NCBI GenBank assembly: GCA_041481445.1
Contig: JBGPBV010000194.1
Coordinates: 1 to 11,009, forward strand
Direction: 5' to 3'
DNA: 11,009 bases
Source of the DNA: AA29 sp041481445
GTDB taxonomy: Bacteria > Acidobacteriota > Vicinamibacteria > Fen-336
Below the pieces are notes generated by a model. That model saw only the letters and a list, made by a program, of their open reading frames with translations, did not search any database and was not told the DNA's origin. Within the stretch, counting starts at the first letter, position 1, and every line of letters begins with the position of its first letter. A program made the position numbers and the translations under genes. Shown one piece after another: positions 1 to 9,382 of this stretch.

Positions 1-1
1 G

Positions 2-3000
2 GAACGCAATCGCCTCCCGCTCATCTCGCGGTGGAAGATCTTCGACAACCTGCGGCGCAGCCTGGTGCCGCCGGCCACGGTGGCCCTCCTCCTCGCCGCC
101 TGGACGCTCCTGCCGGGGAGCGCGCTCACCTGGACGGCGGCGGTGCTCCTGGGCATGTCCTTCCCCGTCTTTCCGCTGTTCCTGCGCACGATGGCGGGAC
201 CGCGGCTCCATCAGCCGACGGGGGTGTTCCTCCGCTCGATGTGGGAGGAGATGAGGACGGCCCTGGCGCAGGTGGCCCTGCAGATCACCTTCCTCGCCTA
301 CCAGGCCCACGAGATGGTCGATGCCATCGGGCTCACGCTCGTGCGCCTGACTCTCACCCAGCGCCGGTTGCTGGAATGGGAGACGGCCGCGGCCGCCGCC
401 CGCGCTCATGGCGCCGGTGCCCGTCTGTTCCTGAGGACGATGAGGGCCAGCCCGGCCGTGGCCGCCCTGGGCCTGGTCCTGGTCCTGCTCCAGCGGCCGT
501 CCGCGCTCTCCGCGGCATTGCCCGTGCTGATGCTGTGGGCGGTCGCGCCGCTGGTCGCACACGCGCTGAGCCGGACCGCCCCCGTGCGCCGGCCGGAGCT
601 CGATGCGGAGGACCGCCAGCTGCTCCGCCTGATCGCGCGCAAGACCTGGCGGTATTTCGAGACCTTCGCCACGGAGAAGCACCATGGCCTGCCGCCGGAC
701 AACTTCCAGGAGGTCCCGGACCCGCGCGTCGCGCATCGCACGTCGCCGACCAACATCGGCATGGGCCTCCTGGCCACCCTCTCCGCCCACGACCTCGGCT
801 TCATCGACACCGCGGAGCTGGTGGAGAGGACGGAGAAGGCGCTCGCCACCGTCGAGGGGCTGGAGCGCTACGACGGTCACCTCCTGAACTGGTACGACAC
901 GCTCACCCTGACTCCGCTCCTCCCGCGCTACGTCTCCACGGTCGACAGCGGAAACCTCGCCGGGGCGTTGATGGCGCTCGCGGAGGGGCTGCTCGGCGTG
1001 GCCCGGGAGCCGCCTTCGACGGGTCCGGCCCGCGCCGGGATGGCCGACTTGGCCGCGCTCGTGCGGCGCGAGCTGGCGACCGTGAAAGCGACCCCGCCGC
1101 CGCAACGGGACAGCGTGATACGGCTGGTGGAGGAAGCGGCGGCCATCGGAGCCGCCCTGGGCGACGGCCGGGACGCCATCGAGACGGTCACGCGCCTCGC
1201 CTCACGGCTTCCCCGTCTCCAGGCCGCCATCGACGATCTGGAGGACACGCATCCCGGTGCGGCCTACTGGGGGCGCCGGCTCGCCGCCGCCCTCGCCGCC
1301 GGCTTCCCTCCTCCCTCCGCCCTTCTCTCGGAGCGGCTGAGGCGCCTGGCCCGGCGGGCGGCCGCGCTCGCCGACGGAATGGACTTCCGGTTCCTCTACG
1401 ACGCGCAGCGCGGCATCTTCTCCATCGGATACCGTCTCGCCGACGCGGAAGGCCCGGGACGTCTGGATGCGTCGTACTACGACCTGCTCGCCTCCGAGTC
1501 CCGCCTGGCCAGCTTCCTGGCCATCGCGAAGGGCGACGTTCCCCAGGCCCACTGGTTCCACCTCGGACGCCTGCTCACGAGCGTCGACGGATCGCCCACG
1601 CTCCTGTCGTGGAGCGCCACCTTGTTCGAGTACCTGATGCCCCTCCTGGTCATGCGCAGCTATCCGGACACCCTGCTGGACCAGACCTGCCAGATGGCGG
1701 TGCGACGCCAGGTGAGATACGCGGCCGAGCGCGGCGTGCCCTGGGGCATCTCGGAGTCGGGGTACAACGTGGTCGACCGCCACGACAACTATCAGTACAA
1801 GGCCTTCGGCGTCCCGGGCCTCGGTCTCAAGCGCGGCCTCGGGGACGACCTGGTGGTGGCCCCCTACGCGACCGGCCTGGCCGCCATGGTGGACCCGACC
1901 CGCGCGGCGCGGAACTTCCGCCGCCTGGCGAAGGAAGGGCTGGAAGGCACCTTCGGCTACTACGAGGCCATCGACTACACGCGCGTCGAGGAGGGCGAGG
2001 AGACCCGGCCCCGGACGGACGCCCGGGGAACGGTGGTGCGCTCCTACCTCGCCCACCATCAGGGCATGACGCTGGTCTCACTGGCCAATGCGCTGCTGGG
2101 CGATCCCATGGTCGGGCGCTTCCATGCCGACCCGCGCGTAAAGGCCACCGAGCTGCTGCTGCACGAGCGCGTTCCCCGCCAGTCGCCGATCATGCAGCCG
2201 CGCCCGGTCGAGGAGACGCGCACCTCGGCCGCCGCCCCCGTGTCCGTGGCCCGCCGCTTCCGCTCGCCGCACACGCTGTTCCCCCAAGCCCAGTTCCTCT
2301 CCAACGGCAACTACACCGCCGTGGTCACCAACGCCGGCGGCGGCGCCAGCTTCTGCCGCGGCCGCGCGGTGACGCGCTACCGCCAGGACCTCACGCGCGA
2401 TCCCGGCAGCCAGTTCCTCTACCTGCGCGACGTGCGCAGCCGGTCCGTGTGGTCGGCCACCCATCACCCCGTCGGCAAGGAGGCGGAGGAGTACCTCGTC
2501 ACCTTCCAGCCCGAGAAGGCGACCTTCCGGCGCCTCGACGACGGCATCGGCACCCATCTCGAGATCGCGGTCTCGACGGAAGACGACGTGGAGGTGCGCC
2601 GTCTGGGCGTGACCAATCAAGGCGATCGCCCGCGCGAGATCGAAGTCACGAGCTACGCGGAGATCGTGCTCGCGTCCGCCGCCGACGACCTGGCCCATCC
2701 GGCCTTCGGGAAGCTGTTCGTCGAGACCGAGTACCTCCCCGAGATCGCCGCCCTCGTGTGCCGGCGGCGGCCACGCGCGCGGGACGAGGTCGCCCCCTGG
2801 GCGGTGCACGTCCTCAGCCTGGAAGGACGCCCGCAGGGACCCGTGGAATGGGAGACCGACCGCGCGCGCTTTCTCGGACGCGGACGCGGCCCCGAGGATC
2901 CGCAGGCCCTCGACGGCCGCTCCCTCACCGGGAGCACCGGGGCCGTGCTCGATCCCATCGTGAGCCTCCGCCAGCGCATCCGGCTCGCCCCCGGAGGCTT

Positions 3001-6000
3001 CGTGCGGATGTCGTTCTCCACGGGGATGGCGTCCAGCCGCGAGGCCGCGCTGGCCCTGGCCCAGAAGTACCACGACCCCAGCGCGGCCGCGCGCACGTTC
3101 GCCCTCGCCTTCGGGCACGCGCAGAGCGGCCTCGGACACCTGGGCATCACGAGCGAGGAGGCGCTGCTCTTCGAGCGTCTGGCCTCGCGCGTCCTCTACG
3201 CCGATACCTCGCTCCGGGCCACGCCGGAAGTCCTGGCCAGCAACGTCCTCGGCCAGGAGGGGCTCTGGCCGTTCTCCATCTCCGGGGACCTCCCCATCCT
3301 GCTCGTGCGGGTGGTGGAGCAGGACGACCTGCCCCTGGTGCGCCAGGTCCTCCAGGCCCAGGAGTACTGGCGGCTGAAGGGCTTGAGCGCGGACATCGTG
3401 ATCCTGAACGAGCATCCGCTGAGCTATCTCGACGAGATGCACGCGGCGCTGGAGGCGCTCCTCGACGAGGGTCCCTGGCGCTCCTGGAAGCACCGGCCGG
3501 GCGGCGCGTACCTCCTGCGCGGCGAGCGCATGTCGGAGGCGGAGAGAACGCTGTTGGCCAGCGTGGCGCGGGCCGTCCTCAGCGGCGACCGCGGGGAGCT
3601 GGCCAACCAGCTCGACCGCCCCCACCCCGCGCCCGAGGTGCGCGAGCCGGAGGCCCTCGCGCTTCCGGCGCCGAGGGCGGACGCCCCGCCCATCGAGACG
3701 TCCCTGGTCGTGGAGCGGCCGCCCCTGACCCTCGCCAATGGGCACGGCGGGTTCGCGGACGGCGGCCGCGACTACGTGATCGTCCTCGAGGGCGACGAGG
3801 AGACGCCGCTTCCCTGGGCCAACGTCATCGCGAACCCCCGGCTGGGCACGGTCGTCACCGCCTCCGGCGCCGCCTACACCTGGTCGGAGAACAGCCGTGA
3901 GAACCGCCTCACTCCACACGCGAGCGACCCGGTCACCGATCTCACCTCGGAGGCCATCTACGTCCGCGACGACGACTCGGGGCAGGCCTGGTCGCCCACG
4001 CCCGGCCCCATGCGTCGCACCCACGCGAGCGGGCGCTGCGTGATACGGCACGGTGCGGGCCTCGCGCGGTTCGCGCGCGTCGTCCACGGCATCGGCCACC
4101 GGCTCGACGTCTTCGTGGATCGGCAGGACCCCGTCAAGTTCTCGCTCCTCACCCTGGCCAACGGCACCGGCCGGCCGCGCCGCCTGAGCGTGTTCGCCTA
4201 CAACGAGTGGGTGCTGGGGCCGCCACGCCCCGGCCAGCACCTGCACGTCGCCACCGAGCACGACGCGGCCACGGGCGCCATCTTCGCCCGCACCACCTAC
4301 AACCGTGACTTTGCCGGGCGCGTGGCCTTCGCCCACGCCAGCGAGCCGCTCCGTTCGGCCACCGGCGACCGGAAGGCCTTCCTCGGCCGCAACGGCTCAC
4401 CCGCGGCCCCGCTCGCCCTCACCGCCACCGCGCTTGCCCCGCACTTCGGAGCGGGCCTCGACCCCTGCGCGGTCCTGCACGTGTCCCTCACTCTCGAACC
4501 GGGCGAGGAGCGGCGCCTCGTGTTCCTGCTCGGTCAGGGCCAGGACGTCGGCCAGGTGCGCTCACTGCTCGGCCGGCACGGGTCGGTGGCGGCGGCGGAG
4601 GCGGCCCGTGAGGCCTCGCGGAAGGCGTGGGACGACGTCCTCGACGTCGTCCAGGTGAAGACGCCCGACGATTCCTTCGACGTGCTGATGAACCGCTGGC
4701 TCCTCTACCAGGACCTGAGCTGCCGGGTCTGGGCCCGCTCCGCGTACTACCAGCCGGGAGGAGCGTTCGGCTTCCGCGATCAGCTCCAGGACGTGATGGC
4801 CCTGTGCCTGGCCCGGCCCGACCTCACGCGCGAGCACATCCTGCGCGCGGGCGCCCGGCAGTTCGTCGAAGGCGACGTGCAGCACTGGTGGCACGAGCCG
4901 GGCGGCCAGGGCACGCGCACGCGGTGCTCGGACGACATGCTCTGGCTTCCCTGGGCCGTCGCGCACTATGTCCGCACCACCGGCGACGCGGGCGTGCTGG
5001 AGGAGCCGCTCCCCTTCCTGGAAGCGCCGCCGCTCTCACCCGATGCCCACGAGGCCTACGTCCAGCCCTCCGTCACCACGGAGAAGGCCTCGCTCTTCGA
5101 GCACTGCCTGCGCGCCATCGACCGCGGGCTGACCGCGGGCGCCCACGGCCTTCCCCTCATGGGCACCGGAGACTGGAACGACGGGATGAACCGCGTGGGC
5201 CACCAGGGCCGCGGGGAGAGCACGTGGCTGGGGTTCTTCCTGCACGGGATCCTCGGCGACTTCGCGGCGCTGTGCGAGACGCGCGGCGACGCCACCCGGG
5301 CCGAGCGCTATCGCAGTCAGGCCCGACGCCTGGCCAGCGCGCTGGAGCTGAGCTGGGACGGCGAGTGGTATCGGCGCGGCTACTACGACGACGGCACGCC
5401 CCTCGGCTCCGCGCAGAACGAGGAGTGCAGGATCGACTCGATCGCGCAGTCCTGGGCCGTGCTCTCGGGGGCGGTCCCCCTCCGTTTCGGCGACCGGGCC
5501 ATGGACGCCGTGCGCGCCCACCTCGTGCGCCGGGGGATCCGGGTGGTGCTGCTCCTCTCGCCGCCGTTCGACACCTCGGCGCAGGATCCCGGCTACATCC
5601 GCGGCTACCCGCCGGGAGTGCGCGAGAACGGCGGCCAGTACACGCACGCCGCGGTGTGGGCGGTGATGGCGGTGGCGCGCCTGGGCAGCGGGGACGAGGC
5701 CATGGAGCTCTTCCACATGCTCAACCCCATCAACCACTCGCGCACCGGAGCCGACGTCGAGCGCTATCGGGCCGAGCCGTACGTCCTGGCCGGGGACGTC
5801 TACGCGCATCACGCGCATCCCGGACGCGGCGGCTGGACCTGGTACACGGGCGCCGCCGGCTGGCTGTACCGCACGGGCCTGGAGAGCCTCCTCGGCCTGC
5901 GCCGCCAGGGCGCGACGTTCGCCATCGATCCCTGCATTCCGGCGTCATGGCCGGAGTACACGATCGTCTGGCGCTTCCGGGGCGCGCGTTACGAGATCAC

Positions 6001-6178
6001 GGTGACCAACCCCGAGCACCGGTGCCGCGGCGTGGCCGAAGCCGAGCTCGACGGTGCGTCCATCGACGCGGCGGCCATCCCGCTCGTGGACGACGGCCGG
6101 ACGCACGTGGTGCGGGTCGTGCTGGGCGAGTGGTCGCGTCCCGCCTCGCCGCTGGGCAAAGCGACGGCGACGGCCTGA
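2..6178 (+). CDS. ndvB: Cyclic beta-1,2-glucan synthase (NdvB/ChvB/Cgs family), 5'-truncated by window edge
   Basis: The frame is open from the first codon, so the gene starts upstream. The GTG at 65 is not a real start, because the codons before it encode the family motif RWKIFDNLRRSLVPP. About 2,058 residues are visible (numbers below count from the GTG at 65); family members are typically about 2,800 residues, so the missing part should be the N-terminal membrane GT84 synthase. Seen in order: hydrophobic membrane segments (about 5-45, 65-95, 129-167); a glycoamylase-like central domain (about 179-690, with GISESGYN near 561 and YLAHHQGM near 661), the region assigned to glucan cyclisation (GH189) in characterised relatives; two GH94 beta-supersandwich regions (from about 739 and 1223); and a GH94 (alpha/alpha)6 domain (from about 1536) with GTGDWNDGMN (1700-1709), the motif holding the general-acid aspartate. 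In the known enzymes UDP-glucose is polymerised and cyclised, and the phosphorylase part controls chain length; products go to the periplasm. Family assignment is firm; the exact product is inferred. Confidence 0.93.
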   Translation, partial: ERNRLPLISRWKIFDNLRRSLVPPATVALLLAAWTLLPGSALTWTAAVLLGMSFPVFPLFLRTMAGPRLHQPTGVFLRSMWEEMRTALAQVALQITFLAYQAHEMVDAIGLTLVRLTLTQRRLLEWETAAAAARAHGAGARLFLRTMRASPAVAALGLVLVLLQRPSALSAALPVLMLWAVAPLVAHALSRTAPVRRPELDAEDRQLLRLIARKTWRYFETFATEKHHGLPPDNFQEVPDPRVAHRTSPTNIGMGLLATLSAHDLGFIDTAELVERTEKALATVEGLERYDGHLLNWYDTLTLTPLLPRYVSTVDSGNLAGALMALAEGLLGVAREPPSTGPARAGMADLAALVRRELATVKATPPPQRDSVIRLVEEAAAIGAALGDGRDAIETVTRLASRLPRLQAAIDDLEDTHPGAAYWGRRLAAALAAGFPPPSALLSERLRRLARRAAALADGMDFRFLYDAQRGIFSIGYRLADAEGPGRLDASYYDLLASESRLASFLAIAKGDVPQAHWFHLGRLLTSVDGSPTLLSWSATLFEYLMPLLVMRSYPDTLLDQTCQMAVRRQVRYAAERGVPWGISESGYNVVDRHDNYQYKAFGVPGLGLKRGLGDDLVVAPYATGLAAMVDPTRAARNFRRLAKEGLEGTFGYYEAIDYTRVEEGEETRPRTDARGTVVRSYLAHHQGMTLVSLANALLGDPMVGRFHADPRVKATELLLHERVPRQSPIMQPRPVEETRTSAAAPVSVARRFRSPHTLFPQAQFLSNGNYTAVVTNAGGGASFCRGRAVTRYRQDLTRDPGSQFLYLRDVRSRSVWSATHHPVGKEAEEYLVTFQPEKATFRRLDDGIGTHLEIAVSTEDDVEVRRLGVTNQGDRPREIEVTSYAEIVLASAADDLAHPAFGKLFVETEYLPEIAALVCRRRPRARDEVAPWAVHVLSLEGRPQGPVEWETDRARFLGRGRGPEDPQALDGRSLTGSTGAVLDPIVSLRQRIRLAPGGFVRMSFSTGMASSREAALALAQKYHDPSAAARTFALAFGHAQSGLGHLGITSEEALLFERLASRVLYADTSLRATPEVLASNVLGQEGLWPFSISGDLPILLVRVVEQDDLPLVRQVLQAQEYWRLKGLSADIVILNEHPLSYLDEMHAALEALLDEGPWRSWKHRPGGAYLLRGERMSEAERTLLASVARAVLSGDRGELANQLDRPHPAPEVREPEALALPAPRADAPPIETSLVVERPPLTLANGHGGFADGGRDYVIVLEGDEETPLPWANVIANPRLGTVVTASGAAYTWSENSRENRLTPHASDPVTDLTSEAIYVRDDDSGQAWSPTPGPMRRTHASGRCVIRHGAGLARFARVVHGIGHRLDVFVDRQDPVKFSLLTLANGTGRPRRLSVFAYNEWVLGPPRPGQHLHVATEHDAATGAIFARTTYNRDFAGRVAFAHASEPLRSATGDRKAFLGRNGSPAAPLALTATALAPHFGAGLDPCAVLHVSLTLEPGEERRLVFLLGQGQDVGQVRSLLGRHGSVAAAEAAREASRKAWDDVLDVVQVKTPDDSFDVLMNRWLLYQDLSCRVWARSAYYQPGGAFGFRDQLQDVMALCLARPDLTREHILRAGARQFVEGDVQHWWHEPGGQGTRTRCSDDMLWLPWAVAHYVRTTGDAGVLEEPLPFLEAPPLSPDAHEAYVQPSVTTEKASLFEHCLRAIDRGLTAGAHGLPLMGTGDWNDGMNRVGHQGRGESTWLGFFLHGILGDFAALCETRGDATRAERYRSQARRLASALELSWDGEWYRRGYYDDGTPLGSAQNEECRIDSIAQSWAVLSGAVPLRFGDRAMDAVRAHLVRRGIRVVLLLSPPFDTSAQDPGYIRGYPPGVRENGGQYTHAAVWAVMAVARLGSGDEAMELFHMLNPINHSRTGADVERYRAEPYVLAGDVYAHHAHPGRGGWTWYTGAAGWLYRTGLESLLGLRRQGATFAIDPCIPASWPEYTIVWRFRGARYEITVTNPEHRCRGVAEAELDGASIDAAAIPLVDDGRTHVVRVVLGEWSRPASPLGKATATA

Positions 6179-6226
6179 CCGCCCGCCCGAGGCGCTCGAC
6201 CCGCGGTGGTATCCTCGCGGTGCGAG

Positions 6227-6231
6227 AGGAG
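6227..6231 (+). promoter_or_regulatory. Shine-Dalgarno site of the small downstream gene
   Basis: AGGAG lies 7 nt before the ATG at 6239. It decides the start over an in-frame upstream ATG at 6206, which would add 11 arginine- and serine-rich residues and has no comparable site. A TATCCT element at 6210-6215 looks like a sigma70 -10 box, but no convincing -35 box sits at the right distance. Confidence 0.7.
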
Positions 6232-6238
6232 AAGCCGC

Positions 6239-6673
6239 ATGGCAAACGTGATCGCGAAAATCGACATGAAGGGCGAGAAGGTGACCTTGATCCCCGGCAC
6301 GGAGGGCTTGCCTCGCCTCAGCACGTTCCGGGTGAAAGCCGGGGATACGTTGACCTGGGATCTGCAGGACGCGCAGGGCAACGCCGCGCCGCCTCCACCG
6401 GGCTTCGAGGCGGTGATCAGGTTCGTGGATTTTCCCAAAGGGTCGAAGCCACCGCAGGCGTTGCTCAAGGAAGGAAACACCCTCCGGAGCCAGGGACCGA
6501 AGATCAGCGGCACCGTGAGCGCGGAGGCGTTCAAGGGCCACTACCGCTACCGCGTCGACCTGGTGAGCCCCTCCAAGACGGTCGAGCTCGTCTGCTTCTG
6601 GAGCGTTCCCCCTCAGCCACCCGCGGAAACGGGGATGGGCGGAGGAGAGAACAGCGCGGGTCCCCTGCCCTGA
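6239..6673 (+). CDS. Small beta-rich protein of unknown function (144 aa), cupredoxin-like at best
   Basis: I do not recognise this protein. The ATG is chosen because AGGAG precedes it by 7 nt. It has no signal peptide or membrane segment, so it is probably cytosolic. The sequence alternates short beta-type strands: VTLIPG near 15-20, TFRVKAGDTLTWDL at 29-42, GHYRYRVDLV at 100-109, VELVCFW at 115-121. This pattern, especially V-x-A-G-D-T-x-T-W followed later by G-H/Y-Y-x-Y and a Cys, recalls a cupredoxin-type beta sandwich. The usual His-Cys-His-Met copper set is not complete, however; only His101 and Cys119 could serve. The tail after 122 is proline- and glycine-rich and probably disordered. 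It follows the glucan synthase by 60 bp on the same strand, so cotranscription is likely, but a role in glucan synthesis is not shown. That it is a real gene is fairly sure; the fold is a guess. Confidence 0.75.
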   Translation: MANVIAKIDMKGEKVTLIPGTEGLPRLSTFRVKAGDTLTWDLQDAQGNAAPPPPGFEAVIRFVDFPKGSKPPQALLKEGNTLRSQGPKISGTVSAEAFKGHYRYRVDLVSPSKTVELVCFWSVPPQPPAETGMGGGENSAGPLP

Positions 6674-6683
6674 AGCGCGACAC

Positions 6684-6697
6684 GGGGCGAGTGCCCC
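6684..6697. terminator. Possible short hairpin between convergent genes
   Basis: GGGGC (6684-6688), loop GAGT, GCCCC (6693-6697) form a 5-bp all-GC stem in the 33-bp gap between two converging stop codons. There is no T tract on either strand, so it is not a classical intrinsic terminator. It may slow polymerase from either side, or it may be chance in GC-rich DNA. Confidence 0.25.
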
Positions 6698-6706
6698 CTG
6701 ACGCGT

Positions 6707-9379
6707 CTACGCCGGCGTGAGCAACTCCTGAAACGCGGGACTGGCGCGCAGTGACTCGAACCCCGGTATGGCGAACCATTTCGCCGAGAGTCCCCTTCGC
6801 CGTGCCTCGCGTGCCTGCACGATCGCATGGTTCTGCTCGCCGCAGAGCGCATAGATGATCGCCGCCTGGAACAGGACCTGGGCGTCGCGATCGCCCTCTC
6901 CGAGAGCCTCCATCGTGAGGGCCACGGCCGGTACGGGGTCGCCGAGCCGCGCCAGCGCCTGGGCCTTGATCAGGCGCTCGGGGCCGGTGAGCGTGGTCTT
7001 CCGCTCGCGTTGAGCGATGCGGGTCAGCAGGTCCCGATAGAGGACGCGGGCCGCCTCCGGATCGCCCGTGCCCTCGCCGGCGATGCCGAGGTTCAGACGG
7101 CTGAGGAGGTGGTCCGGCTCCATCGCCAGGGCACGGCGGTACGCGGAGGCGGAGGCCGGATAGTCGCCCGCCAGCAGCCGGCTCCAACCGAGGTTGCTGA
7201 GATTCTGCCGCGTCACCTTCTCGGCCAACAGGCCCTCGTAGATGTCGGCCGCGTGGGCCGGATCGCCCATCGTCCACTCGAACTCCGCCATCTTCGCCAG
7301 CCCGCGCGGATTTCCGGGCGAGATCTGGAGGAGCTGATCGAGATGCTCGCGCGCGCCCCTGGCGTCCGCGACCTTCATTTCTAGGTCAGCGAGGTACCAC
7401 AGGTTCTTCCAGGACGGACGCTCGCGCACCAGCCGCATTTGCATCCCGGCGGCCTGGGGCAGCTTTCCTTCCCGGGCCAGGAGCGTCGCCCGCGCACGCC
7501 AGACGCGGACGTCAGTGGGGGCCAGCGTCTCCAGGGTGGCGAGCGTCGCCGCGGCCTCGGCCATCCGTCCGCTGTCCATCTCGAGTGCAAAACGCTCGGC
7601 CACGACCCTTGGGTCATTCCGATGGACAGCTTCGGCCTCGCGCAGGATCCGTTCGGCACGCGGGCGATCCGCCAGGCCGCGCGCGGTGGCCTCCGCCAGG
7701 AGATAGGCGTCGGTCAGGCCGGGCGACGAGCTCGTGATCTCCTCGAGCGCGTCGATCTCCGGACGCCCCAGCACCTCGCCCGTCTCCATGCGCCGGCGCA
7801 GCGCGAGGTACCGCTGGTAGTCGGCGCTCTTCACCTCGAGACGCTCGCTCGGCGATCGCGGCCGGTGATCGGGGAACGCCTCGCGTAGGTGGATGGCGAC
7901 CGCGTCGGCGAGGGCCAGCGAGTCCAGCGGGTCGCTCGGGACATCGAACGAGCCCGTGTCCATCACGACGTGAGCGTCACCGCCGCGCTGGCGACGCAGG
8001 GCGACGCGGCACCACTGACCCTCGCAGGCAATGGTCGGGAGGACGACCTCGTCCGCGGCCACGGCGCGCGCGGCGTCCTGGACCGAGAGCGCGCCCGGAG
8101 GCAGCTCGTCCGGCCCGATCGGCTCGATGCCCTCGAGGCCGGCGAGGGTGCGGACGATCGCGTCCCTGAGCGCGAAGGCCGCGAAGGCGGACCGCTCGTC
8201 ACTTGGAGGGGACGCGATCTTCGGCTCCTGCACGAGTACGGCGATCGGTCGCGCGGGCGCCGAGCCGCGTGGAAGGAAACGCATCGCGACGGCGGCGGCC
8301 AGCGCCACCAGCACGACCGCCGCGACCAGCGGCCAACGCCTTCGACTTTCCGGCCGCGCGGTCCGGGGCCGGGAGGCGTCCTCATCCGACACCGCGCGCG
8401 GCCCGGGGATGGCCACGGCCCGGGGCGGCAGCTCCAGGTCGCGCAGGGCGGGGAGTCGTTCGATCTCGGCCAGCCGCTCGGCCACGCGCGCGGCGGCGGC
8501 GGGGCGCCGCTCGCGGTCCTTCTGCAGCAGAAGGGCGACGAGGGCGACGAGGGGCGCGGGAAGATCGGGATTCAGGTCCCCGACCGGCGGCGGCTGCTCG
8601 GCGACGATCTTGAGCAGCGTCTGCGTCTGGTTCTCGCCGCGGAACGGAGGTTGGCCGGTGCAGATCTCGTAGAGGAGGACGCCCAGCGAGAACAGGTCGG
8701 AGCGCGCATCGAGCTCACGACCTTCCGCCTGCTCCGGCGACATGGCGCGCGTGGTGCCGATCAGGGTCCCCTCGCCCGTCAGCGAGTCCTCGTCGGACGC
8801 GTGCCTCACGCGCTTGGCCACGCCGAAGTCGAGGATCTTGGCCTGTCCCGACGGCGTCACCATGACGTTCTGGGTCTTGAGGTCGCGATGGATGAGGCCG
8901 GTGGCGTGAGCGGCCGCGAGACCCTCCGCGACCTGGCGCGCGATGCCGATCGCCTGCGGCGCCGGCAGCCGCCCCGAGGCCAGGACCTGGGCCAGCGTCC
9001 GTCCCTCGACGTACTCCATCACGATGGCCTCGCCGGAGGCCTCGTCGAGGACGTCGTAGATCTGGACGATCGCGGGGTGGTTCAGCGTGGCGGCGGCGAT
9101 GGCTTCGCGGCGCAGGCGCTCTCGCGCTTGCCCGGTCCGGGGCGCGTCGAAGCGGATACGCTTGATGGCAACACGCCGCTGGAGGCGGTCGTCGTGGGCG
9201 AGGTAGACGTCGCCCATCCCGCCGGAGCCCAGGAAGCCGAGCACGCGATAGACGCCGATCTGTTCTTCCGGCGGACGCGGGCGATTGGCGGGCGGGGAGT
9301 CGTTGGTCGTCGCGCTCGACGAGGCCCGTGCGCCGGCGGAGTCATCGAGGCGGGCGAGCGGATCGTCGGGGTTGGCCAC
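6707..9379 (-). CDS. Membrane Ser/Thr protein kinase with extracytoplasmic TolB-like and TPR region (890 aa)
   Basis: This is a Hanks-type kinase that phosphorylates Ser/Thr of partner proteins in the cytoplasm. The catalytic elements are complete: glycine loop GSGGMG (51-56), Lys73, C-helix Glu92, HRDLK (164-168) with Asn171, DFG (184-186), SPEQ (214-217), Asp228 and Arg292. It should be active. Residues 1-40 are a polar linker. A single membrane helix follows at about 349-368, preceded by arginines, which puts the C-terminal part outside the cytoplasm. Residues about 370-505 resemble the TolB/FlgO-like domain (IAVLVQEP start) and contain Cys452 and Cys457, a possible disulphide outside the cell. 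From about 520 to the end come helical TPR-like repeats, closing with the PGFESLRASPAFQELL signature common at the end of such TPR proteins. The GTG at 9379 is chosen for its Shine-Dalgarno site; in-frame ATGs at 9442, 9526 and 9592 lack one and would add an unconserved, arginine-rich stretch. The ligand and targets are unknown. Confidence 0.92.
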   Translation of the reverse strand: MANPDDPLARLDDSAGARASSSATTNDSPPANRPRPPEEQIGVYRVLGFLGSGGMGDVYLAHDDRLQRRVAIKRIRFDAPRTGQARERLRREAIAAATLNHPAIVQIYDVLDEASGEAIVMEYVEGRTLAQVLASGRLPAPQAIGIARQVAEGLAAAHATGLIHRDLKTQNVMVTPSGQAKILDFGVAKRVRHASDEDSLTGEGTLIGTTRAMSPEQAEGRELDARSDLFSLGVLLYEICTGQPPFRGENQTQTLLKIVAEQPPPVGDLNPDLPAPLVALVALLLQKDRERRPAAAARVAERLAEIERLPALRDLELPPRAVAIPGPRAVSDEDASRPRTARPESRRRWPLVAAVVLVALAAAVAMRFLPRGSAPARPIAVLVQEPKIASPPSDERSAFAAFALRDAIVRTLAGLEGIEPIGPDELPPGALSVQDAARAVAADEVVLPTIACEGQWCRVALRRQRGGDAHVVMDTGSFDVPSDPLDSLALADAVAIHLREAFPDHRPRSPSERLEVKSADYQRYLALRRRMETGEVLGRPEIDALEEITSSSPGLTDAYLLAEATARGLADRPRAERILREAEAVHRNDPRVVAERFALEMDSGRMAEAAATLATLETLAPTDVRVWRARATLLAREGKLPQAAGMQMRLVRERPSWKNLWYLADLEMKVADARGAREHLDQLLQISPGNPRGLAKMAEFEWTMGDPAHAADIYEGLLAEKVTRQNLSNLGWSRLLAGDYPASASAYRRALAMEPDHLLSRLNLGIAGEGTGDPEAARVLYRDLLTRIAQRERKTTLTGPERLIKAQALARLGDPVPAVALTMEALGEGDRDAQVLFQAAIIYALCGEQNHAIVQAREARRRGLSAKWFAIPGFESLRASPAFQELLTPA

Positions 9380-9382
9380 CGA

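Noticed and set aside
31..3900. A 1,289-codon open frame on the plus strand overlapping the glucan synthase
   Set aside because: Its translation is almost all Arg, Pro, Gly and Ala with no domain, while the frame starting at 2 gives clear family motifs throughout. It is a frame shadow caused by high GC.
2078..4336. A 752-codon open frame on the minus strand
   Set aside because: It is antisense to the glucan synthase, low in complexity and without motifs; its length is expected from GC-rich third positions.
6210..6215. A TATCCT -10-like box before the small gene
   Set aside because: There is no matching -35 box about 17 nt upstream, and the 60-bp gap is compatible with readthrough from the synthase; it is too weak to list as a promoter.
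4627..6720. A 697-codon open frame on the plus strand covering the end of the synthase and the small gene
   Set aside because: It is Arg/Pro/Gly-rich, runs across two well-supported genes in another frame, and has no ribosome site or domain.
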